A DNA stretch of 64,000 bases from Chloroflexota bacterium (GTDB lineage: Bacteria; Chloroflexota; Anaerolineae; Promineifilales; Promineifilaceae): contig JABFFZ010000009.1 in assembly GCA_013112725.1 (NCBI GenBank), positions 36,759 to 100,758 on the forward strand. Direction: 5' to 3'. Below, piece by piece: positions 36,901-45,911 of the stretch; within the stretch, counting starts at the first letter, position 1; each line of letters opens with the position of its first letter. Both the position numbers and the translations under genes were made by a program. The notes under the pieces were generated by a model, which saw only the letters and a list, made by a program, of their open reading frames with translations, did not search any database and was not told the origin of the DNA.

Positions 36901-39900
36901 CTGCCCGTCCAGATTGGCAATGGCCACGCCACCCACATGCTCAAAGCCGTTGAAGATGTTGTAGGCCACGCTCCAGATGATGGGGTCGCCGTTGCCCGCG
37001 TCTTGCCCGTCGCCGCGCAGCACAAACAGCTCGCCGTTTGGCCCCAGGTGGCTGGCGGTGAGGGCGATTTCCACGCTGCCGTCGCCGTCCAGGTCGCCTG
37101 CTGCCAGGGCGGAATGGACGCCGCCCCACCAGGAGGCGCCGCCGGTGCGGGCGCTTTCCCACCATTCGGCGAGGGGCCGGTAGGCGATGGGCGGCTGGTT
37201 ACTGGCGAAGGCGTCTACGCGCATGGCGTTGTTCTGGTCTATGTAGACAACGTGCGCCCCTTCGCCAAAGCCGCTGAAGTGGTGGGCGATGGGTTGCAGG
37301 GAGAAGGGGTAAGACAGGTCAACCGTTTCCACAAACTGCCCGTCTACATACACATCCATCAGTGGCGTGCCCACGTTGTGGCTGAAGCCGTAGAAGGTGA
37401 AGCTGTCGCCGGTGAAGGCGTACCAGAGGTTGCCAGGATAGTTGCCTGCGCCGTTGACGACGTAATCGCCGTTGATGCCATTGGGGTGGCTGACGGTGTT
37501 GAGCAGGTCGCTGGTGTGGATACGGCCGTTCATCTCCACCTGGCTGGCATTGACTATCTCGTCCGGCATGGGTTGGCCGTCCCACACGTCAATGTAATCC
37601 AGATGGATGCGGACTTGTGGGCTGGGCGGGTCGGGGATGCCCAGGACGGTCACGCTAATGGTGTGTGTGCCGGTGAGCAGGCCACTGACGGTAAAGCTCT
37701 TCACGCCGGAATTGGCGCTGTAGGTGCCGACGGCGCCGTAGCTGACGCCGTCCACGAAGATTTCCGCCTGGCCGCCGTATTGGTTGGTGAAGAAGCCCAC
37801 GCTGGCCCAACGGCCGTCAAACGTCAAACTCACGCTGTCATTGGCCGTCGTGGAAAGCACAGAATAGCCATTGCTGGAATCCCATTGATACTCTTCGCTC
37901 CATGACTGCGGCCGTTGGTTGTAAGCGGCCACCCCGTTGTAAACCAGGGCGGGATCATCCTGTTCGTAGCGGACAACGCCGGTGTAAACGGGGGTCTGGT
38001 AGAAGGGCGGGCTGCCGGGTGTAGTGAAGGCGTCTACGGTCAGTTCGCCGTAATACCGTTCCAGTTGCAAGACGTGCAGGCCGGGGCCGAGATTGTTGAA
38101 GGAGTAGGTGCGGCTGACAACGGTGTCGTTGTACAGATTGATCTCGGCGAAGGGCTGGCCGTCTATGTGTACCTTTGTCCACTGGCTGCCCTGGTTGTTG
38201 GCAATGGCCCGGAAAGTGACAGAGTCGCCGGTGAAGGGGAACCAGGCATTGGCAGAACCGGTGATGGCGTCTTGCAGATATTGGCCGCCGCTGGCCTGGG
38301 CGTGGCTGTTGAGTGACCAGCGGTAGCTGCGCTGGATGCGCTCATCTAATTCCTCAAACGTGCCATCGGGCAAAGCTGTGCCGTCCCATACGTCAATGTA
38401 ATCCAGTTGCACCAGGTCGTTATTGGCAAAGGGGTTTTTCTGCCCCAGCACGTTAATCGTCAGGGTATGGCTGCCGGGGGCCAGGTCGTGGTAGTAAACG
38501 GAGACGGTGGCGGGGTCGCGGCGGTAGGCGTCTATGATGCCCTGGCTGACGCCGTCTATGAAGATTTCGGCGTAGCCGCTTTGGAGTGCGCCATAAAGCC
38601 CTACGCCGACGCTGACGCCATTGAAGGTGAGGCTGATGGTATCACCCGGATTGCCGGAAGAATACATGTAATGGTCGCTGACGACATCGTTGAATTCACT
38701 GCTCCAGGTGTTGGCCGTTTTCGGGAAGGGAACGCCATTGTAAAGGATGGGAGCGTCGTTTTCTTCGTAGCGGTGGAAGCTGCCGATGGTGGGCGGCGGC
38801 GTAGGTGGTTCCACGGCAGGTACGGTGAACAGATCCAACGTGGCCTGCCCGCGGAAGGCGCGCACAGTCAGCACGTGCGGCCCTGCGCCCAATCCGTCAA
38901 AAGTGAAAGTGCGCGTTTGCACGGCAAAACCGGTCAGGTCGTAATAGCCGCGGAAGTTGTCGTCGGTGTAGAGGGCGATCTTTTCGGAATTGCCAAAGCT
39001 GATGGCCTGGAAGGTGATCGAATCGCCGGTGAAGGGGAACCAGGCGGTCTGGCCGTTGCGGAAATAGCTGCCGCCGTTGGCGTTGGGGTCGTTTTGATTT
39101 GTCCAACTGCTGCTGCGCCAGACGCGCACATGGTCTTGTTCGTATGCACCGTTGGGCATGTCGGTGCCGTCCCAGGTGTCGAAGTAGTCCAGGCCGACGC
39201 GGGCGCCATTGCTGAATGGGTTTTGTGTGCCCGTGACGCTGACGGTGATAGTGTGGGCGGTGTCGGCCAGGCCATCTATGGTTATCCGCCTTACGTCGGC
39301 GTAGCGGCTGTACAGGTCTACCGTGCTCTGGCTGATGCCGTCTACCAGGATTTCGGCGATGCCGCTTTGGCCGGAGGTGTAGAAGCCGACGGCGACCCAT
39401 GTGCCGCTGAAATTGAAGCTGGCGGTGTGCCCGGCGGTGGCGGAGCGGTGGTAGCTGCCGCCGCTGGGGATAGTGTCATTAAAGCTAGTCCAGGAGCCGG
39501 TGTAGGTCACGGCCGTGTCGCTGTTTTCTGTGCGGGTGATGGCCCATGTTGTTGATGGGGTGAGCGCGGAGGGGACGCCGGGGTGAGAGGGTGATGAGGT
39601 GATGGGTTCATCGGTGATCGGTTGAATGCTGGTTGTATCGGTTATCGGCAATCGGTAATCGGTGATCGGTTCAGGTTCGGCAACGGTCACGGATGCAAAC
39701 CGCCCACCAAGCAATGACTCTTCACCACTCACTGCTAACTGCTCACTGTTCACTGTTAACTGCCCACTGAGCAACGGTCGTACCGGCCACTCAACCAACG
39801 TCTGCGTATTCGTCGGCGGCAGGATCGTTTCGCCGAGCAGTTCGGTGGTGATGGTGGTGGTAACAGTGATGTCGCCGGTGGGTACGATGAGCGGGCTGAC

Positions 39901-42900
39901 GCTGTGGGAGACGCCCAACCCTTGCCCGACGCCCAGGTAACCGAGGCCGGAACCGTCGGAGACGGCCAGATCAACGGTGAGGGTGTAGACGCCGGCCGCC
40001 CAGCCAGAGGTGTTGACGGTAGCCAGGTCGTAGGCACGGGGGTTGCCGATGAGGAGGGTGACGGGGATGTCATCGCTCCATTGCACCGTGCCGCCGGGGG
40101 CCAGGATTTCGGTGTGGGCGATGAGGTCTTGCCGGATACCGGCGACGTTGGCGACGGTGACGCTGAGGTCGGTGCTGCTGGTTCCCGTTTCCACAAAGGG
40201 GGGATCGGCGGTCACGGCCGTGACCTGCACAAATTTGTCTACCACATTGAGGCGGGCCACGGCCGTGTCGCTGGCGAGACTGGAATCCTCAGCGACAACG
40301 ACGGCCGTCAGGTCATAGCTGCCCAGGCTGGCGGGGGTGGTGTTGATGAGCAGGACGGCCGTGTCGCCGGGATTGAGGCTGGGGCTAAAGGTCTGGTCAC
40401 CAGTGGGGGTGGTGACGGTGACGGCATAGGTGGCGGCCAGATTGCCCAGGTTTTGCACGGTAAGGGTGAGCGTGGCCGTATCGCCCAGCAAGATGGCGTC
40501 CAGGTAGGGAGTGAAGCGGGCGTCGGGGCGGTACGCTTCGATGGCGCACAGTTCATCGCTCATCATGGACACGGCCGTGCTGATGTCGCCCAGGTCGGCC
40601 AGGATGTCGGTGGGGGTGGTGTGGGTGGAGAGGGTGGTCACGGCCGTTTCGATGTCGTCTACGGCCGTGAGCAGGGTGCTGGTGGCGCGGGCATAACTGA
40701 CCACGCTTTGCCCGGCAGTGACGGTGGCGTCACGCTGCGCCAGATCACAACTGCCATCTTCACAACTGGCTTCCAGCCTACTCATTGCCAGCGCCAATGA
40801 TTGCAGCGCGCTGGAGAGAGAGTCACTGCCCAAATTGCAGCTATCGGCCGCTTCATACACCGGCCCGGTGAGCGGGCTGACAATTTGCACCTCGGCCTGG
40901 GCGTATTGGGTATAGCTGTCTGGTGCGGCGGAGGCGAACCAAAGCGGGTAGCGGCGGCCCACCTCGGCGGTGGTGACGTTGAGGGTGAGGGTTTGGGCGT
41001 CGGTCTCATCAACGGACAGAGAGACCGGAGATTGGAGATTGGAGATTGACCAGCCAGCGACGGGCAAAGTGGGCGTAATGGGGAAGCTGCCGGAAGCGTT
41101 GCCGACGTTGGTCATGCTCAGGTCAAGCGGCTGGCTGCTGTTGGCCGTCATGTAGAGGACGGGCGGGCTGATGCGCAGGTGGTTGTGCGCCTGGCCGGGC
41201 ATTGTCCAGGGAATGGATACGCTGTCGTTCAGGCTGCCGCCGTCTGTGGCGGTGACGTTGAGGGTGAAGCTGGTTCCGGGCGACGGCCGTGTGGGAGGGG
41301 CAACATACAGGCCAACACGGGTGCGGCCGAAGGGGGGCAGGGTGATTTGGGCTGTGGTCTGTTCACGGCCGTTTAAAACCACCCAACCGGCGGGCGCACC
41401 GGCAGCGTTCAGGGTCAACGTTTTGGTGACGCTGCTCTGGTTGTGCAGGCGCAGGCGGAAGGCGGAGCTGGGTATCTCTGCTTCGCCGTCGTTCGTTTCA
41501 TTGGACACGGCCGTGCTGCCGGGCACAACGGGAATGGTGATGTTTTCTTCCACCTGGTAGCTCAGGTCAATGGCCTGCTGCGTGGGCACGGTGACAGTGT
41601 GTTCAATCGTTTCAATGAGGGCGCGGTTTTGGCGGGATTGGCCGACGATGGTGATGGTGTAATCGCCAACGGCCGTGCCCGCCGGGGCCACAATTTGCAC
41701 CAGATCGGTATCGGTAAAACCGACGCTCCACCCGGCGGGCACGTATATCCACACGTCCAACTGGCCGTTGAAGTTGGCCTGGGCGTTGATGTCCAGCGTG
41801 TAGACGGCGAGGGGGATCGTTGTGCCCGCACCAGATGCCGTCAATGTAAACGCCGGTGTGCCGCCGCTGCCGCTAACGGGAATCACCTGCCCGGCGTATT
41901 CCGTCGGCGTCAATTGGTCAGCTTGATAGCTAAAGGGCATTTGTGGCAGCGGAATGGCTGCGTGGTCATATCCGGCAATCAGATATTGCTCCAGCCCGCA
42001 ATTGTCAATGGGGCAGAGCGGGGCAGGCAGATAAAACCAGGGCGTCGCCGAGCCACCGCGCAAAGCAGGTGATGTCGGGTCGGGTGGTTGCCAATCATCC
42101 AGGCAGGCCGCGCCAGAACCCGCGCCGGGATTGCCTTGCAGGGCGGGCACGACGTTATCCACGATGCAGTCAAACCATAACTGATGCACCGATTGCCCAA
42201 AATCGTCCCAGACGCTCCACACTTCCCAGGCAATTTCGGCGATCATCTGGGCGTATTCCATGAGTGCGCCATGTGTGCCGTCGTCGAGGACGCTGACGGC
42301 CGTGCCCGTCACGGGGTCAATTTCCCACCAGCCCAAACGGGGTTCGCCATCAATCGAGACAGGCGCTTGCGGGATGAGGACTTCCTTGCCCGCAATGAGG
42401 GCAGCGGCGGCGTAGCCGTAGGCGTTGGGGTCGGGCAGGTAGAGATCGAGCAAATCAAGCTGATTCGGTTTGACGTAAACAAAACCGATGCCCTGCGCCT
42501 GGGCTTCTTCAAAGATGCGGGCGGTGGTAACGGGGATTTCGCCGAGCGGGTGGCGCAGGGCGTCCCCTTCAAAGTAGGATTCAGCGACGGCTTTGACCCA
42601 TTGGGCGGTGTGGGCGGCGGCTAACGGCCGTCCGGGAGCCACAATCACCTGGGCGTTGGTGTTACGCAAATCTACCGAGCGGGTGGCCGCGTCCTGGATG
42701 CTGACGCCTTGCATGATGATGATGCGCGGCTGGTTGTAGAACAGCTTCACGCCTAAATTGCGCTGCAATTCATCGGCGGCGGGGTCGGCCTGGCGGGCGA
42801 ATTCCAGCCCGGAGAGGCTGTAGAGGAGGGCGCGGGTTTGTTCGATGAGCACGGCCGTGTCTCCCACCTGGTCTTGCACTTCGGGGGCGGTCAGGTCTTC

Positions 42901-44631
42901 ACGGGGCAGGTCGTCTACGGCCGTTGCCAGGGTGAACATCTGTTGCTGCAAGGTGGTCTGCTGGCGTTGGGCAAAGTCGTTGTTACGCAGATGGTTGGGT
43001 AGGAAAACGGCCGAAAAGGAATCGGCAAAGGAAATGAACGGCGCGTTGTCGTCGGCGGGTGAGATATTGGGATTACCTCCCAACAGGCGCACACCGGGGC
43101 CGATCAAATCTTTGACGGGGCGGGTGAAGGTCTGGCTGTTCCCGTCCGGGTCGGTGAAGGTGAAGGTGAGCCATTCGGCGGTGGTGAAGGTCGTCGCCAA
43201 CGGGAAATTGGTCAGCAGGTCGGTGAACGGCTCGCCCGTTGTCACCAGGTCATCACCATTCACGCCCAGGTAAGGGGTGTAGGTGTGCTGCACCGTGCCA
43301 AAGACCATACCACCGGGCACATTTGAGTCCACGAGATGGCCGAGGATGAGGGCCTTACTGGCCAGTTGGGCGGTGCGGTAGGTGGCGGTGAGGGGGACGA
43401 AGGTGGTCAGATTGGTGCCGCCGACGGGGAAGGTCTGGTACTGCTCCACTTCCAGGCTGAAGGCCACTTTGTGGCGCAAGCTGTCCGGGATGGCGGCGAT
43501 GCGGTCATTGCTGCCGGGGATGGCGAAGATGTCGCCGGGTTGGGCGGCGGGGAAGGAGGGGTCGAGGTTCGTCCAGCCGCTGCCCGGCAGGTACGCTTCC
43601 ACCCACCAGTGGTCTTGCACGATGGCCAGCAGGGCGGGGTCGTTCAACGGGTCGGCGGTAGGTTCGGTGGCGGGTTGGGAACCGGCCAATCCCTGCGCGG
43701 GTGTGAACATGCTGGCAATAAGCAGTTGGCCGTTGCTGGTGCTGAGGCTGCCGTGGCGATAGCGGGCCGGGACGCCCGCGCTCCGCAGCATGGCGATGAG
43801 CAGGCTGGATTGGTCCAGGCTGTTGCCCGCTTCGCCCCAGAGTGTGCCGCGTGTGCCGCGCAGGGAGCCTTTGTACGGGTCATAGGCAAAGTCGCGGACG
43901 TGATAGAAGGCGGCGAGGGGGTCTTGGAGAAAGGCAGATGTGGCCCAGAGCATGTCGCTGTCGTGGCTGTCGGCGTCGAGGGTGGGTTGGGTGAAGCTGG
44001 CGCTGACGGAGGTGGGGATGATGGTAGACGGCCGTGCGCCCGCCGACACTTCTTCCCCCCACACCATGCTGGTGGCCGTTGCCCCATTGTCCAGTTCCAC
44101 AAAAGTGGGCGCGGTGGAAGGGGCGGCGACGGTGACGGTGACCAGGTGGCTGGCCTGGGGCAGCAGGTCGGGCAGTTGCCAGGTGATGGTACTGCCGTTG
44201 ACCGTGCCGCCGTTGGCGTCTACCAATATGCCGTTGGTCAGCGTCAGTTGCAGTTCCGGGTTGGCCAGGGTGTTCATGTCGTCGGTCAGGTCGTAGGCGG
44301 CCAACAGTTCGACGGTGTCGGTGAGCGGGGTCGTATCCGGGATGTCTGGCTGTAAGGTGGGCGGCAGGTTGTTGCTGATGGTATAGCTAATAACGATGGT
44401 GCTGCCGGCGGTGTAGGCGGATTGGACGCGGCCGACTGAAAGAGGTAATTGGGTGAATTGGTAATTGGGTAATTGATTAAAAGCAGTGATGGCAGGCGTG
44501 TCAGCGGTTACGGCCGTTTCTTTTGGGGGGGCGGCGCGAAGGGGGGTGATGGCCGGGGCGATGAATTGCAGCAATAAGGAAAGGGTGATGATGATGGATG
44601 CGAATGGGTGGTACCAGGTTTTCGTATTCAT
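33958..44631 (-). CDS. Giant secreted multidomain surface protein (3557 aa)
   Basis: A signal peptide (about 1-35) leads a transglutaminase-like domain (about 235-370). NEW3-type beta domains (about 1150-1250 and again 2930-3540), three tandem copies of a roughly 240-residue module with the motif DYIDVWDG (about 1700-2480), and FG-GAP/VCBS propeller repeats such as AGDLDGDGSVEIAL (about 2490-2880) follow. The C-terminus is NLTIYLPIIRKP. The transglutaminase nucleophile position is Ser271 (AGNSLDQSS) rather than Cys, with His341 in DHWWVEAY, so catalysis is doubtful. GAGAGG precedes ATG 44631 by nine bases. It is likely a cell-surface structural or adhesive protein. It lies 17 bp after the decarboxylase gene. 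Parts of the linkers are translated heptamer arrays. Confidence 0.85.
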   Translation of the reverse strand: MNTKTWYHPFASIIITLSLLLQFIAPAITPLRAAPPKETAVTADTPAITAFNQLPNYQFTQLPLSVGRVQSAYTAGSTIVISYTISNNLPPTLQPDIPDTTPLTDTVELLAAYDLTDDMNTLANPELQLTLTNGILVDANGGTVNGSTITWQLPDLLPQASHLVTVTVAAPSTAPTFVELDNGATATSMVWGEEVSAGARPSTIIPTSVSASFTQPTLDADSHDSDMLWATSAFLQDPLAAFYHVRDFAYDPYKGSLRGTRGTLWGEAGNSLDQSSLLIAMLRSAGVPARYRHGSLSTSNGQLLIASMFTPAQGLAGSQPATEPTADPLNDPALLAIVQDHWWVEAYLPGSGWTNLDPSFPAAQPGDIFAIPGSNDRIAAIPDSLRHKVAFSLEVEQYQTFPVGGTNLTTFVPLTATYRTAQLASKALILGHLVDSNVPGGMVFGTVQHTYTPYLGVNGDDLVTTGEPFTDLLTNFPLATTFTTAEWLTFTFTDPDGNSQTFTRPVKDLIGPGVRLLGGNPNISPADDNAPFISFADSFSAVFLPNHLRNNDFAQRQQTTLQQQMFTLATAVDDLPREDLTAPEVQDQVGDTAVLIEQTRALLYSLSGLEFARQADPAADELQRNLGVKLFYNQPRIIIMQGVSIQDAATRSVDLRNTNAQVIVAPGRPLAAAHTAQWVKAVAESYFEGDALRHPLGEIPVTTARIFEEAQAQGIGFVYVKPNQLDLLDLYLPDPNAYGYAAAALIAGKEVLIPQAPVSIDGEPRLGWWEIDPVTGTAVSVLDDGTHGALMEYAQMIAEIAWEVWSVWDDFGQSVHQLWFDCIVDNVVPALQGNPGAGSGAACLDDWQPPDPTSPALRGGSATPWFYLPAPLCPIDNCGLEQYLIAGYDHAAIPLPQMPFSYQADQLTPTEYAGQVIPVSGSGGTPAFTLTASGAGTTIPLAVYTLDINAQANFNGQLDVWIYVPAGWSVGFTDTDLVQIVAPAGTAVGDYTITIVGQSRQNRALIETIEHTVTVPTQQAIDLSYQVEENITIPVVPGSTAVSNETNDGEAEIPSSAFRLRLHNQSSVTKTLTLNAAGAPAGWVVLNGREQTTAQITLPPFGRTRVGLYVAPPTRPSPGTSFTLNVTATDGGSLNDSVSIPWTMPGQAHNHLRISPPVLYMTANSSQPLDLSMTNVGNASGSFPITPTLPVAGWSISNLQSPVSLSVDETDAQTLTLNVTTAEVGRRYPLWFASAAPDSYTQYAQAEVQIVSPLTGPVYEAADSCNLGSDSLSSALQSLALAMSRLEASCEDGSCDLAQRDATVTAGQSVVSYARATSTLLTAVDDIETAVTTLSTHTTPTDILADLGDISTAVSMMSDELCAIEAYRPDARFTPYLDAILLGDTATLTLTVQNLGNLAATYAVTVTTPTGDQTFSPSLNPGDTAVLLINTTPASLGSYDLTAVVVAEDSSLASDTAVARLNVVDKFVQVTAVTADPPFVETGTSSTDLSVTVANVAGIRQDLIAHTEILAPGGTVQWSDDIPVTLLIGNPRAYDLATVNTSGWAAGVYTLTVDLAVSDGSGLGYLGVGQGLGVSHSVSPLIVPTGDITVTTTITTELLGETILPPTNTQTLVEWPVRPLLSGQLTVNSEQLAVSGEESLLGGRFASVTVAEPEPITDYRLPITDTTSIQPITDEPITSSPSHPGVPSALTPSTTWAITRTENSDTAVTYTGSWTSFNDTIPSGGSYHRSATAGHTASFNFSGTWVAVGFYTSGQSGIAEILVDGISQSTVDLYSRYADVRRITIDGLADTAHTITVSVTGTQNPFSNGARVGLDYFDTWDGTDMPNGAYEQDHVRVWRSSSWTNQNDPNANGGSYFRNGQTAWFPFTGDSITFQAISFGNSEKIALYTDDNFRGYYDLTGFAVQTRTFTFDGLGAGPHVLTVRAFRGQATLDLFTVPAVEPPTPPPTIGSFHRYEENDAPILYNGVPFPKTANTWSSEFNDVVSDHYMYSSGNPGDTISLTFNGVSVGVGLYGALQSGYAEIFIDGVSQGIIDAYRRDPATVSVYYHDLAPGSHTLTINVLGQKNPFANNDLVQLDYIDVWDGTALPDGTFEELDERIQRSYRWSLNSHAQASGGQYLQDAITGSANAWFPFTGDSVTFRAIANNQGSQWTKVHIDGQPFAEINLYNDTVVSRTYSFNNLGPGLHVLQLERYYGELTVDAFTTPGSPPFYQTPVYTGVVRYEQDDPALVYNGVAAYNQRPQSWSEEYQWDSSNGYSVLSTTANDSVSLTFDGRWASVGFFTNQYGGQAEIFVDGVSYGAVGTYSANSGVKSFTVSGLLTGTHTISVTVLGIPDPPSPQVRIHLDYIDVWDGQPMPDEIVNASQVEMNGRIHTSDLLNTVSHPNGINGDYVVNGAGNYPGNLWYAFTGDSFTFYGFSHNVGTPLMDVYVDGQFVETVDLSYPFSLQPIAHHFSGFGEGAHVVYIDQNNAMRVDAFASNQPPIAYRPLAEWWESARTGGASWWGGVHSALAAGDLDGDGSVEIALTASHLGPNGELFVLRGDGQDAGNGDPIIWSVAYNIFNGFEHVGGVAIANLDGQPGAEIVTVNHIGVYAYHHDGTPYWSTNAVASNRFFGAPSVGNLDLDAEPEIVANLHTNLVVFEPDGTIAWQTANPDGWTIPVLADLTGDGLLDILVHDWDDTLYLYDYNLGNPQLVWTAVFTNPLHGYGAPAVADLDNDGLPEVVMASETLLFAFNGADGSVQWTAPLDPGRTGGVNIADIDGDGAVEIIASSLFNGGTLYAFEADGTLIWTTLAPDSSPLNTSAADLDGDGAFEILWNGVGMGFTIFDGRTGNILFNEPLAYSATGTDVPVAADVDGDGYAEIIVPAFGGIRVFGFDGVWGPARPLWHQLNYSITNIEDDLTVPFSEAPSWDVHNTYRAQTELVHPLPNYSVSLTHTAAITGVTVLPGSFNVPPTTSADPTYGWDYGQNWTTPAVTRTFQSLVIGLQPGEVRKIAEGTQVAYTLAGGSNYLTLPPLYVTAARLAALEPPLHTRPAGGTAVYELSLTNLAATPDNYTLTVSGPLADWTAAPASVPVTANSTIVVPLTVTIPATAVPDTLPLFVNVDNGSGAEDVAAELTITGGVDVAINPAWQTAAVGETAVYTLTITNLETADQNYNVTPSGLADVTLPGSFFVPAGQSADFPFTASANEAGPRPFTLHVTATSSGAADSADAILDITAAPAVDLSLAPDPALVGPGSTAVLTLTVTNSGSLPETFDLDVGAPTGWGVALLDNGQPVSSVTLPPFFMNSRALTLLVTPPVGTTMGDYEVTATAVGQNYPNATAEVTGVVQVGNRGVQISILSGPTSVDPRDTAVWQVQVRNTGLVADTFDLQVAGVLATVATFASNTVTLSPGQVQTIALTADDMEPLLPGTVDLVVAAQSQTESAIISQDTRPVTILPYEAVMVELTPTSQTVPTGTLTASFTLIVTNTGNVVTTYSFQSSVPGASSQVELPDLPLPAHSTASLLLTVTATGGGTYVVTGTAVSANNTSASDTATLIIPGAPPPPDNLTIYLPIIRKP
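39597..39676. repeat. TCGGNNN heptamer array inside the giant gene
   Basis: TCGGTTA, TCGGCAA, TCGGTAA, TCGGTGA and TCGGTTC run in tandem at about 39639-39673, with further units TCGGTGA and TCGGTTG from 39609. On the coding strand this reads ITDYRLPITD and TDEPITSS. It looks like spacer DNA captured in frame. Confidence 0.75.
39724..39773. repeat. NNNACTG heptamer array inside the giant gene
   Basis: CTCACTG, CTAACTG, CTCACTG, TTCACTG, TTAACTG and CCCACTG follow without gaps. The coding strand reads QLTVNSEQLAVSGEES. Three units make 21 bp, or seven codons, so the frame is open through the array. Confidence 0.75.
41028..41052. repeat. ATTGGAG heptamer array inside the giant gene
   Basis: ACCGGAG, ATTGGAG, ATTGGAG and ATTGACC encode part of SISNLQSPVS. 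The same ATTGGAG word forms the intergenic array near 22760. A looser run of TTGGTAA/TTGGGTAA words at about 44444-44478 encodes LPNYQFTQLP near the N-terminus of the same protein. Confidence 0.7.
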
Positions 44632-44648
44632 GTGGCAATACCTCTCGC

Positions 44649-45863
44649 TTAGTTAGATTCAATAAATCCAAATTTGGGCTTTTTTTGAACAGGATTGGCA
44701 GGATTTACGGATTTTTCCAGGAAGGTTTGATCTGTGACCCCTGCCAATCCGTTGTCAACCGGGTGTGATGGTAAATCATCAGTATAGATCACGGCGGGCG
44801 GCGGGAAGCCGTTGAAGTGGCCGGCAATGGCGGTGGTGTATGCGCCTGCGTTTTGCACGTAGAGCCGTTCGCCTACTTGCAGATCGGGAATGGGGTGATT
44901 GGTGAACAGTTTGTCCATGCTGTCGCAGCTGGGGCCGGCAATGGTGAAGCGGGCATAGGGGCGGCCTGGTTCGACGTCGAAATCCATCTCATAGGCGAAA
45001 TTCTCAATCGTGTCAAAGAGTCCGTTATAGATGCCTACATCCAGATAGAGCCAATGATTATCATTTCGTCTTGCTTTGCCAATAACGCTGGCGGCGAGCA
45101 CGGCCGTGTCCCCCACCAAAAAGCGCCCCGGTTCAATCTGGAAACGAATCTGGTTGCCAAACAGACGATGGCGAGCCTCGTTGATGGTGGTGGTGATTTC
45201 GGTGAGGGTGGGGATGGCACGGCCGTAGGCCACCGGCAACCCACCACCGAGATTGATCACCTCGATGGGGAGTTCGCCGGCCACCCGTTCCATCACCTGG
45301 GCACAGTTTTGCAGGGCGATGGCCCAGTTGTGGGGATTGAGACATTGGCTGCCCACGTGGAAGGTGAGGCCAAAAGGACGCAGCCCTTTGTCGGCAGCGT
45401 AACGAAGCAGGTCAGGGGCTTCGGCAACATCTACACCAAATTTGTCGGAAAGGGGCCATTCAGCGCCGGTGTTGTCTGTTTTCAGGCGCAGATAGACGTG
45501 GCTGCCAGGGGCGTAGTGGGCGATTTTGTCCACTTCGATGGGAGAGTCGAAGGCCATGCGGTTGACGCCGTGGGTGTGCAGGGCACGTAGGAATGACGGC
45601 GCTTTAATGGGGTTGGAAGTGATGATTTGGGACGGCCGTGCGCCCAAGGACAACACCTGGCACAGTTCCGCTGGGGAAGCCACTTCGATACCGCAGCCTT
45701 CATCCAACAGGGTGGCAATGATGCGCGATTCAGGGTTGGGTTTCATCGCGTAGAAGATTTCCACGCCGGGCAGGGCGGCCCGTAACATCTGGTATTTCTG
45801 CCGCACCTTATCCAGGTCTACCAGTAGAAAGGGGGTGGGGTAGTTGATGTGGTTGAGGTTCAT
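44649..45863 (-). CDS. Ornithine/diamino-acid decarboxylase (PLP fold type III)
   Basis: The 404-aa enzyme has the eukaryote-like ornithine decarboxylase layout: PLP lysine in FYAMKPNPE (about residue 42), GCGIEVASPAEL, HVGSQC, the PLP-phosphate loop NLGGGLPV, EPGRFLVG, and the active-site Cys in AGPSCDSMD. These point to a decarboxylase of ornithine, lysine or a related basic amino acid, giving a diamine. The last 15 residues, NPVQKKPKFGFIESN, are coded by a CAGGATT-type repeat and look added. It follows the small DMT transporter on the same strand, which might export the product. Substrate cannot be fixed from sequence. Confidence 0.88.
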   Translation of the reverse strand: MNLNHINYPTPFLLVDLDKVRQKYQMLRAALPGVEIFYAMKPNPESRIIATLLDEGCGIEVASPAELCQVLSLGARPSQIITSNPIKAPSFLRALHTHGVNRMAFDSPIEVDKIAHYAPGSHVYLRLKTDNTGAEWPLSDKFGVDVAEAPDLLRYAADKGLRPFGLTFHVGSQCLNPHNWAIALQNCAQVMERVAGELPIEVINLGGGLPVAYGRAIPTLTEITTTINEARHRLFGNQIRFQIEPGRFLVGDTAVLAASVIGKARRNDNHWLYLDVGIYNGLFDTIENFAYEMDFDVEPGRPYARFTIAGPSCDSMDKLFTNHPIPDLQVGERLYVQNAGAYTTAIAGHFNGFPPPAVIYTDDLPSHPVDNGLAGVTDQTFLEKSVNPANPVQKKPKFGFIESN

Positions 45864-45875
45864 ATCACTTGGTAA

Positions 45876-45908
45876 AGACCTGACAGGTTTGAGAAACCTG
45901 TCAGGTCT
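45876..45908. repeat. AGACCTGACAGGTTT hairpin
   Basis: AGACCTGACAGGTTT (45876-45890) and AAACCTGTCAGGTCT (45894-45908) pair perfectly around GAG. It sits between the DMT transporter stop and the decarboxylase start, within a probable operon. Confidence 0.9.
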
Positions 45909-45911
45909 GGT

